Source: an uncultured Bacteroidales bacterium (GTDB lineage: Bacteria > Bacteroidota > Bacteroidia > Bacteroidales > UBA932). Taken from it: a stretch of DNA of 48,813 bases. The stretch is from positions 1-48,813 of the forward strand of contig CASFPH010000015.1 of NCBI GenBank assembly GCA_949296645.1. The letters are read 5' to 3'. Position numbers and translations under genes: made by a program. A model generated the notes under the pieces. It saw only the letters and a program-made list of their open reading frames with translations. It did no database searches and had not been told where the DNA came from. This document shows positions 42,596 to 48,813 of this stretch, piece after piece (the stretch's first letter is position 1; each line of letters begins with the position of its first letter).

Positions 42596-43996
42596 ATGAT
42601 GAATTTTCCGTTTGATTACAGAAGAATACTGGAAAAGGCTCTTTCAAAGGGTGGAGACTATGCTGACATTTATCTTGAACATACGATAATAAACGAAATC
42701 TCTCTCAGGGATTCGAAAGTGAACAATGCCGGCAACCATATAGACCATGGCGTCGGGATCCGCGTATTGAAAGGGGACAAAACAGGATATGCATATTCGG
42801 AAACCCTTGAATACAGGGATTTGGAAAATGCCGCAATTGTAGCGGCTGGCATTGCCGATTCTGCATTCCCGTCAGTAACGTTGCCTGCAAATGTCACCGA
42901 ACTGAAAGTCAGAAACAGATATCCGGTAATAACGGAATGGGAAGATATATCGGTAAGTAAAAAAATGCATTACCTGGAGATGCTTGACAGGCTCATCTTC
43001 GATGCGGACGAAAGGGTCGAAAAAGTACTGGGCAGGATATCGGACTCCATGACGGAGATCATGTTCATAAACTCCCTCGGAGAATTTTTCCATGACAAAA
43101 GGCCCATGGCGTCCGTCGTGGCAAGCTGCGTCATGAACATGAACGGCACACGCGAAACCAACTCCTCATCAAGAAGTTTCAGGGCAGGAGGCGAGATTCT
43201 GACAGAATCGCTTGTCAGGGAAATTGCAGCAGAATGCACCGGAAGGACTGCATCTCTTTTCGGTGCAATAAGGCCGAAGGGAGGTGAAATGCCGGTGGTC
43301 ATGGGAGCCGGAGGCTCAGGTATATTGCTTCATGAAGCAATAGGACATGCTTTTGAAGCCGATTTCAACAGGAAGAACAGTTCCATATTCGCCGACAAGA
43401 TGGGTAAACGGATATGCATGAAAGGAATAAACATCGTGGATGACGGAACAGTAATGCACAACAGGGGTGCCGTCAATTTCGATGACGAAGGTGTTCCAGG
43501 GCAAAAGACGTACATGGTTACGGACGGAATACTGACATCGTATCTGCATGACAGAATAAGTGCGAAATATTACGGAGTCAATCCGACCGGCAACGGAAGA
43601 CGTGAATCATTCAGATACATGCCTATTCCGAGAATGCGGGCTACATATATGGAAAACGGGACATGCACGGAAGAGGATCTGATAAGGGACATAAAATACG
43701 GAATCTATGCCGACAATTTCTCAAACGGGCAGGTTCAGATCGGAGCCGGTGATTTCACCTTCTATGTGAAATCCGGAAGACTTATTGAAAACGGCAGACT
43801 GACTTCGGTGATAAAGGACATAAACATAATAGGAAACGGTCCGGAGGCGCTTGCCTCAATAGTAGGGGTCGCAAACAATTCAAAACTCGACAACGGTACT
43901 TGGACATGCGGAAAGGAACAGTACTGCCCGGTATGCTGCGGGATGCCGTCCGCCCTCGTAAGCTCCCTTACCGTAGGCGGAGCCGAACATGCATGA
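42596..43996 (+). CDS. tldD: TldD-type metalloprotease subunit
   Basis: A 466-residue member of the TldD/PmbA (U62) family. The zinc motif H246-E-A-I-G-H251 (HExxxH) lies in SGILLHEAIGHAFEADF and the C-terminal region holds the expected Cys/Gly-rich CGKEQYCPVCCGMPS. In E. coli TldD/TldE form a heterodimeric protease that clips small peptides such as microcin B17 and degrades CcdA. The open frame continues upstream into the previous gene; ATG at 42596 (or 42599), 4 bp after that gene's stop, is the start. It overlaps tldE by 8 bp. Confidence 0.95.
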   Translation: MMNFPFDYRRILEKALSKGGDYADIYLEHTIINEISLRDSKVNNAGNHIDHGVGIRVLKGDKTGYAYSETLEYRDLENAAIVAAGIADSAFPSVTLPANVTELKVRNRYPVITEWEDISVSKKMHYLEMLDRLIFDADERVEKVLGRISDSMTEIMFINSLGEFFHDKRPMASVVASCVMNMNGTRETNSSSRSFRAGGEILTESLVREIAAECTGRTASLFGAIRPKGGEMPVVMGAGGSGILLHEAIGHAFEADFNRKNSSIFADKMGKRICMKGINIVDDGTVMHNRGAVNFDDEGVPGQKTYMVTDGILTSYLHDRISAKYYGVNPTGNGRRESFRYMPIPRMRATYMENGTCTEEDLIRDIKYGIYADNFSNGQVQIGAGDFTFYVKSGRLIENGRLTSVIKDINIIGNGPEALASIVGVANNSKLDNGTWTCGKEQYCPVCCGMPSALVSSLTVGGAEHA

Positions 43997-45377
43997 ATAC
44001 ATGAAAACATTGGATGAAACAAACGCCATGAATTACAAGAACATAAAAGACATAGTTGAATCCGCACTTGAATGCACATTGAGACACGGGGCGGAAAATG
44101 CCAGGATAACCTATTCAAAAGGCAGCCAGACATCATTTTCGGTCCTTGGTACAGAACTGGACAGACTGCACAGGGCAACAAGTTCTTCCATGTTCATACA
44201 GATATTCACCGACGGAAAATACGGGGAATTCTCCACAAACCAGCTGGAAGGAAAAGAAGTCGACTCCTTCATCAGAAGAAGCATTGAAATAACCAGGCTG
44301 ATAGAAGAAGACAGGGACAGGACACTTCCTCCTGCCGGACTGTATTTCAGGGATGACGGCACAAGACCCGACCTGAAGCAATACGACGCAAAAATAGACA
44401 CCATATCTGTGGAAGAGAAAAAACAACTTGCCTTCGCACCGGTAAAAGAAATATCGGGAACAGACAAAAGACTTGTATACATGGCCTCGGAATACAACGA
44501 TTCCGAAGACTACATGTTCATGGCGGATACCCAGGGATTCCGCGGAGAGGCCTTCCAGACTTCCTTTTCATTGAGCTGCGAATGTGCCGTAAAAGGGAAA
44601 TCGGATGCCAGACCGGAAGCATGGTGGTACGAATCCTCTCTTTTCTACGATGATCTCATGAAGGAGGGATGCGGGAAGAATGCACTGAAAAGGGCGCTGG
44701 ACAGAATGAATCCCAAAAAGATAAAATCAGGAAAATACTGCACCGTAATCGAAGACCGCGTCGCATCACGCATCGTATCTCCTATCATCTCGGCAATGAA
44801 CGGTGCTTCAATACACCAGAAAAACTCGTTTCTTATCGACAAAATAGGAGAAGAGGTATTTCCGAAGAACATGAATCTTATAGACCGGCCTTTCGAAATC
44901 GGGACTCCCGGAGCAAGATACTTCGACGGGGAAGGCATAGCCACATCGGAAATGGACATAATCAGGAACGGAAGGCTGAATACATACTACATCTCACCGT
45001 ACTACTCCCGCAAACTTGGAATGGAACCCACAGTAGAAGGACCATCCGTACTCAAATTCGAAAAAAGTTCCGGAATGATGAACGACCATGCTTCGGAAAA
45101 TGCCGCAAGCATGATAAAAAGCATCGGAAAAGGAATATTCATAACGGGATTCAACGGAGGAAACTGCAATGGTTCCACAGGAGATTTTTCTTTCGGTATA
45201 GAAGGATTCTACTTCGAAAACGGGGAAATAATACATCCGATAAAGGAGATGAACCTTACGGGAAATATTCTGACATTCTGGAAAGGACTTAAATACATAG
45301 GTAACGATTACAGAAGGGAAAGACGCTGGCATATACCGTCACTTGCATTCGAAAACGCCGAATTCAGCGGTAAATGA
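43989..45377 (+). CDS. tldE: TldE/PmbA-type protease partner
   Basis: A 462-residue TldE/PmbA homologue. It shows the family layout (GAENARITYSKGSQTSFSVLGTELDRLHRATSSSMFIQIFTDGKYG, YFDGEGIATSEMDIIRNGRLNTYYISPYYSRKLGM, GNCNGSTGDFSFGIEGFYFENGEIIHPIKEMNLTGN) but no HExxxH, as expected for the non-catalytic or regulatory half of the dimer. The gene overlaps tldD by 8 bp, so the two are made together. No ribosomally made peptide precursor is visible nearby, so the substrate is unknown. Start is ATG 43989; ATG 44001 is an alternative. Confidence 0.93.
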   Translation: MHEYMKTLDETNAMNYKNIKDIVESALECTLRHGAENARITYSKGSQTSFSVLGTELDRLHRATSSSMFIQIFTDGKYGEFSTNQLEGKEVDSFIRRSIEITRLIEEDRDRTLPPAGLYFRDDGTRPDLKQYDAKIDTISVEEKKQLAFAPVKEISGTDKRLVYMASEYNDSEDYMFMADTQGFRGEAFQTSFSLSCECAVKGKSDARPEAWWYESSLFYDDLMKEGCGKNALKRALDRMNPKKIKSGKYCTVIEDRVASRIVSPIISAMNGASIHQKNSFLIDKIGEEVFPKNMNLIDRPFEIGTPGARYFDGEGIATSEMDIIRNGRLNTYYISPYYSRKLGMEPTVEGPSVLKFEKSSGMMNDHASENAASMIKSIGKGIFITGFNGGNCNGSTGDFSFGIEGFYFENGEIIHPIKEMNLTGNILTFWKGLKYIGNDYRRERRWHIPSLAFENAEFSGK

Positions 45378-45380
45378 AAA

Positions 45381-45388
45381 TATTTTTG
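45381..45388 (+). promoter_or_regulatory. Possible -7 box of the FKBP gene
   Basis: TATTTTTG followed by CA, 57 bp before the ATG at 45446 and just after the tldE stop. A perfect palindrome TTTGCAGATGCAAA lies next to it (45393-45406) and could be an operator. No -33 partner was seen. Confidence 0.35.
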
Positions 45389-45445
45389 CACCTTTGCAGA
45401 TGCAAATTGATAAAGATTCAATCATTAATCAAATATTTTGTAAAA

Positions 45446-45985
45446 ATGGAAATTTCACAAAACAAAGTAGTGTCACTATCATACACGCTGGTAGTAGACG
45501 GTGATGTAATAGAAACAGTTACTGCCGAAAAACCTATGAAATTCATATTCGGAACCGGTTACCTTCTTCCTAAATTCGAAGAATACATTGCAGGAAAAAA
45601 AGCTGGCGACAATTTTGAATTCGTTCTTTCAGCTGAAGAAGGATACGGGGAAATAAACAGCGATGCCATAGTCGAACTTCCGAAAAACATTTTCGAAATC
45701 GACGGGAAAATAGAGGAAGGACTGCTTACTGAAGGCAACACACTGCCTATGATGGATTCTTCAGGAAACAGGCTCAACGGAACAATAGACGAAGTGAAGG
45801 AAGATACAGTCATAATGAATTTCAATCATCCCCTTGCAGGCGAAGAACTTCATTTTTCAGGAAGCGTAGTCGAAATAAGGGAAGCCACGGAAGATGAATT
45901 GAGAGACGGTCTTTTCGGAGAAAAGAAAGCACGCCAGGGATGTTCCGGCGACTGCTGTTCATCATGCGGCGGCGGATGCCACTAA
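45446..45985 (+). CDS. SlyD-like FKBP-type peptidyl-prolyl isomerase
   Basis: A 179-residue protein starting at ATG 45446 (in-frame codons to 45374 overlap tldE and give no conserved sequence). MEISQNKVVSLSYTLVVDGDVIETV, PMKFIFGTGYLLPKFEEYIAGKKAGDNFEFVLSAEEGYGE and the insert-in-flap part LPMMDSSGNRLNGTIDEVKEDTVIMNFNHPLAGEELHFSG are the SlyD FKBP and IF domains. The C-terminal tail is Cys/His-rich (CSGDCCSSCGGGCH), like the metal-binding tail of E. coli SlyD that delivers nickel, although shorter. Role: cytoplasmic chaperone/prolyl isomerase, with probable metal binding. Confidence 0.93.
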   Translation: MEISQNKVVSLSYTLVVDGDVIETVTAEKPMKFIFGTGYLLPKFEEYIAGKKAGDNFEFVLSAEEGYGEINSDAIVELPKNIFEIDGKIEEGLLTEGNTLPMMDSSGNRLNGTIDEVKEDTVIMNFNHPLAGEELHFSGSVVEIREATEDELRDGLFGEKKARQGCSGDCCSSCGGGCH

Positions 45986-46013
45986 AATACAAGGTACGGA
46001 AAATACAAGACAA

Positions 46014-46061
46014 AATCTGCAGCACTGTTACGGCATGAAAACCTTAACGGCGCTGCAGATT
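46014..46061. terminator. Long inverted repeat between convergent genes
   Basis: AATCTGCAGC (46014-46023) and GCTGCAGATT (46052-46061) are perfect 10-bp arms with a 28-base loop. They lie after the FKBP gene and extend over the stop of the opposing FAD gene. It may act as a weak bidirectional terminator; there is no long T run. Confidence 0.4.
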
Positions 46062-47627
46062 GTTCTTTATGGCTGCCGCCGCCCTTATACCGTCTATTGC
46101 CGAAGAGACTATTCCGCCTGAATATCCGGCACCTTCACCGCATGGATAAATACCTTGAAGATTCACATGCTCGAGGGTATCCGGGTTCCTCGGTATCCTC
46201 ACCGGAGAAGATGTACGAGATTCTACACCGAGCAACAGAGCCTCTTCCGTATAATAACCTTTCATCTTTTTATCAAATTCCCTGAATGCTTTCCTCAATC
46301 TTGAAGAAACAGTCCGAGGAAGAATCTCATGCAGCGGCAGGGAAACTGCGCCAGGAGAATATGAAGTTGCAGGAAGGGAAGAAGAGCATCGTCCATTCAC
46401 GAAATCAGTCATTCTCTGCGACGGAGCTGCAAAACGGGAGCCAGGACGGGACAAAACGTTGCGTGATACTGAAACGGCTGAAAATGCGACCCTTTCAACT
46501 TTTTTCTGAAATTCGAGCAATGAAAATACACCGTATTTATCGTATTCCGGCACATCTCCAGGATTTACTGTGACTACAATACCGGAATTGGCCCATCTGG
46601 AATTTCTCATCGAATTGGACATTCCGTTGAGTACAGTCTCTCCATCCGAAGTAGAGGAAGGGACAAGTATGCCACCCGGACACATGCAGAATGAAAAAAC
46701 GCCGCCTCCGTCTATCTGGGCCACCAGTGAATATTCGGCTGCCGGAAGTATATTACGGTATTTACCCCTGTACTGTATCATATCAATCAGGGACTGAGGA
46801 TGCTCGGCCCTTACACCTATTGCAAATCCTTTCGGTTCAAGAGCCCAGTTTCTGCTGCGGAACATTTCATAGATATCCCTTGCCGAATGTCCGGTAGCGA
46901 GAATAACGTTTTTTGCCGAAAACGAACTTCCGGACGAAGTTTCAGCTACCCATCTTCCATGATCACGCTCCAGAGAGACAACGCGTGAACTGAAGTGATA
47001 TTCACCTCCGCATCTGCATATTTCCAGGCGTATATTCTCCACTATGGACGGAAGCCTGTCGCTGCCTATGTGAGGATGAGCGTCAATAAGTATCGAGGGA
47101 TCAGCACCGAATTTCACGAGCTGGTACAGTACTTCCCGGATATCCCCTCTCTTGTTTGAACGCGTATAAAGTTTTCCGTCGGAAAAAGTACCGGCTCCGC
47201 CTTCACCGAAACAGTAATTTGAATCAGGATCCACCCTTCCTTCCTTCGATATTGCAGCCACATCGAACTTTCTGGAATGGACATCCTTTCCCCTTTCCAG
47301 AATGACAGGCTTCATACCTTCCTGCAGAAGTCGCAACGCGGCAAACATCCCGGCAGGCCCGCCTCCTATTATGATGACAGGCTCCGAAGAAGATACATCC
47401 ATATATTCGGGAAGAGTATATTTCATATCATTGACTTCCCCCGATACAAACGCCCTGATTCTGTATCTGATGCATACGGAACCCTTCCTCGCATCTATGG
47501 AACGTCTTAAAACCTCACATTCACCGACCATTTGCTCCGGAACACACAGTACCGATGCAGCAGACTTCCTTATCATACCTCCATCCGGAACTGTTCCAGG
47601 CTTAACTGAAATCTCGAACTCCTTCAT
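46044..47627 (-). CDS. FAD-dependent oxidoreductase (COG2509-like)
   Basis: A 527-residue flavoprotein. An N-terminal domain of about 85 residues (ISVKPGTVPDGGMIRKSAASVLCV) precedes the FAD motif PVIIIGGGPAGMFAALRLLQEGMKPVILERG; later come NYCFGEGGAGTFSDGKLYTRSNKRG, NVILATGHSARDIYEM, GFAIGVRAEHPQSLID and a closing GIYPCGEGAGYSGGIVSSAIDGIRAA. This is the COG2509 family of predicted FAD-dependent dehydrogenases, widespread but of unknown substrate. It lies 8 bp downstream of tsaD. No signal peptide is present. Confidence 0.9.
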   Translation of the reverse strand: MKEFEISVKPGTVPDGGMIRKSAASVLCVPEQMVGECEVLRRSIDARKGSVCIRYRIRAFVSGEVNDMKYTLPEYMDVSSSEPVIIIGGGPAGMFAALRLLQEGMKPVILERGKDVHSRKFDVAAISKEGRVDPDSNYCFGEGGAGTFSDGKLYTRSNKRGDIREVLYQLVKFGADPSILIDAHPHIGSDRLPSIVENIRLEICRCGGEYHFSSRVVSLERDHGRWVAETSSGSSFSAKNVILATGHSARDIYEMFRSRNWALEPKGFAIGVRAEHPQSLIDMIQYRGKYRNILPAAEYSLVAQIDGGGVFSFCMCPGGILVPSSTSDGETVLNGMSNSMRNSRWANSGIVVTVNPGDVPEYDKYGVFSLLEFQKKVERVAFSAVSVSRNVLSRPGSRFAAPSQRMTDFVNGRCSSSLPATSYSPGAVSLPLHEILPRTVSSRLRKAFREFDKKMKGYYTEEALLLGVESRTSSPVRIPRNPDTLEHVNLQGIYPCGEGAGYSGGIVSSAIDGIRAAAAIKNNLQRR

Positions 47628-47635
47628 TGCAATGT

Positions 47636-48664
47636 CTATTCACCGTAATTTGCAGCTCTTGACACCGGAGCTGCATCAAGTCCTGTCCTGAATCCCGCAA
47701 GATATTTGTAATACCCCGTAATCGCTATCATGGCAGCATTATCCGTCGTGAACTTGAACTCCGGAATATGGCATATCCATCCTCTCCTTGCACTCTCGTC
47801 CGCGATTCTCTGCCTCAGTTCGGAATTTGCCGAAACACCTCCAGAAATAGCGACTTCCCTGATTCCGGTATCCTTTACAGCCTTGACCAGCTTATCAACC
47901 AGAATGTCGATAAGCGTTCTCTGGAATGAAGCACATATATCATTCATGTTCGCAGCAATGAAATCAGGTTCTTCCTTGACCATATCCCTCAAAAAATACA
48001 GAAGGGAGGTCTTTACGCCGCTGTAACTGTAATCATATCCCTGTATCCTCGGTTTTGCGAATCTGAAACGTTTGGGATTCCCTTCCCCGGCAAGTCTGTC
48101 TATTACCGGCCCTCCCGGATAACCCAACCCAAGCACCTTGGCACATTTGTCGAACGCTTCCCCTACTGCATCATCTATCGTTTGTCCCAGAACATGAAAT
48201 TCGAGATGACTGTCAACCCTTACGATCTGAGTATGTCCTCCTGAAACCAGAAGCGTAAGAAACGGGAAGGATGGCTGTTTCTTCTCCTTGTCGTGTTCCT
48301 TGACGAAATGGGAAAGTATATGACCCTGCAGATGATTCACTTCGACAAGAGGTTTTCCTGTCGAAAGCGAAAGACCCTTGGCGAATGATGTTCCTACAAG
48401 CAGCGAACCGAGAAGCCCAGGTCCTCTGGTAAAGGCAATGGCATCTATATCTCCGAGTGAAACTCCGGCAGTCTTGAGCGCCTGGTCCACTACAGGCAAT
48501 ATATTCTGCTGATGGGCTCGTGATGCAAGTTCTGGGACCACCCCGCCGTACGCTTCATGAACCTTCTGACTTGCCATTATGTTGGAAAGGAGATATTCAT
48601 CCCTTATGACAGCCGCAGAAGTGTCGTCACAGGAAGATTCTATACCCAATATTGTACAACTCAT
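47636..48664 (-). CDS. tsaD: tRNA threonylcarbamoyladenosine transferase
   Basis: A 342-residue ASKHA-fold enzyme that transfers threonylcarbamoyl from the AMP intermediate to A37 of ANN-decoding tRNAs. Motifs: ILGIESSCDDTSAAVI at the N-terminus, VPELASRAHQQNILPVV, the metal-binding HLQGHILSHF (HxxxH), FLTLLVSGGHTQIV, TIDDAVGEAFDKCAKVLGLGYPGGPVID, AISGGVSANSELR and TDNAAMIAITG. Length is normal. It is the first gene of the tsaD/FAD-oxidoreductase pair, with a possible promoter box about 30 bp upstream. Confidence 0.97.
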   Translation of the reverse strand: MSCTILGIESSCDDTSAAVIRDEYLLSNIMASQKVHEAYGGVVPELASRAHQQNILPVVDQALKTAGVSLGDIDAIAFTRGPGLLGSLLVGTSFAKGLSLSTGKPLVEVNHLQGHILSHFVKEHDKEKKQPSFPFLTLLVSGGHTQIVRVDSHLEFHVLGQTIDDAVGEAFDKCAKVLGLGYPGGPVIDRLAGEGNPKRFRFAKPRIQGYDYSYSGVKTSLLYFLRDMVKEEPDFIAANMNDICASFQRTLIDILVDKLVKAVKDTGIREVAISGGVSANSELRQRIADESARRGWICHIPEFKFTTDNAAMIAITGYYKYLAGFRTGLDAAPVSRAANYGE

Positions 48665-48693
48665 AATTATCCCTCATTTATCATTACAGAATG

Positions 48694-48701
48694 CAAATCT
48701 A
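48694..48701 (-). promoter_or_regulatory. Probable -7 box of tsaD
   Basis: TAGATTTG followed by CA on the minus strand, 29 bp before the tsaD ATG. CTTG lies 22 bp upstream, a poor -33 candidate. The remaining bases to 48813 show no gene. Confidence 0.45.
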
Positions 48702-48813
48702 CTGAGTTTTTTTCTAACTTTTGCAAGAAAAGATAACTCGCTTAGAATAAATCAGTTGGTCGGATTGCTTGAAAATTGGGTAATGAGATAGCAACCGTTC
48801 GTATTTCTGAGTT

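Noticed and set aside
1-48813. CRISPR array, transposon, prophage, tRNA or rRNA genes
   Set aside because: No regular direct repeats, transposase or integrase motifs, or tRNA cloverleaf were seen, and the intergenic gaps are nearly all too short to hold them.

Overview
This window is chromosomal DNA from a member of the Bacteroidota, most likely an anaerobic Bacteroidales (Alistipes/Rikenellaceae-like by gene content, but the genus is not fixed by what can be seen). The reasons are: SusD-era surface families found almost only in this phylum (PCMD, DUF4493, fimbrillin-like lipoproteins); promoters of the Bacteroides type (TTTG, about 19-20 bp, TAnnTTTG) and few clear Shine-Dalgarno sites; an Rpb6-like omega subunit next to coaBC and bamD; several Skp/OmpH paralogues with BamA; and a ferredoxin-dependent 2-oxoglutarate oxidoreductase beside glutamate dehydrogenase. 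No tRNA, rRNA, CRISPR array, transposase or phage gene was seen. Apart from the first 10 kb the region looks like ordinary core chromosome.

Layout. (1) 160-10112, minus strand: a tightly packed seven-gene operon of secreted or surface proteins, in transcription order fimbrillin-like lipoprotein, two DUF4493 lipoproteins, a DUF4493+FN3-like+PCMD lipoprotein, two paralogous outer-membrane beta-barrels, and a second PCMD lipoprotein. This is the accessory part of the window and the best candidate for an undescribed system (a cell-surface adhesin, fimbria-like or glycan-binding assembly). (2) 10126-14812, minus: a small BFD-type [2Fe-2S] protein, gdhA, and korB/korA, grouping 2-oxoglutarate/glutamate metabolism. 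(3) 14939-20289, minus: nadK-uppS-bamA-skp-skp, envelope biogenesis. (4) 20321-25747, plus: pdxJ, a membrane-anchored OmpH-like protein, a glycosyltransferase, purC, and a LysM protein with a periplasmic-binding-protein fold. (5) 25768-33489, minus: trxB-bamD-rpoZ-coaBC-recN-nagB-aminopeptidase P, probably one or two transcripts. (6) 33505-36338, minus: a gate-domain membrane protein, a PerR-type regulator with rubrerythrin (peroxide defence) and a small beta-barrel protein. (7) 36369-45985, mostly plus: ispF, a convergent beta-propeller lipoprotein, glmM with a divergent DUF1343 (NamZ-like) gene, a BI-1/YccA protein, rpmE2, a TIGR02757 gene, tldD/tldE and a SlyD-like FKBP isomerase. (8) 46044-48701, minus: tsaD and an FAD-dependent oxidoreductase.

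How it fits together: most genes serve envelope construction (BamA, BamD, Skp proteins, UppS, GlmM, LysM protein), cofactor and isoprenoid supply (NadK, PdxJ, CoaBC, IspF), anaerobic carbon/nitrogen metabolism (KorAB, GdhA, NagB) and oxidative-stress protection (TrxB, rubrerythrin, PerR). The clearest regulatory signal is a pair of PerR-box-like sites in the promoter of the perR-rubrerythrin operon, one of them lying exactly between the two promoter elements. Intergenic space is short; after the small BFD gene is added no stretch above 300 bases lacks a gene.
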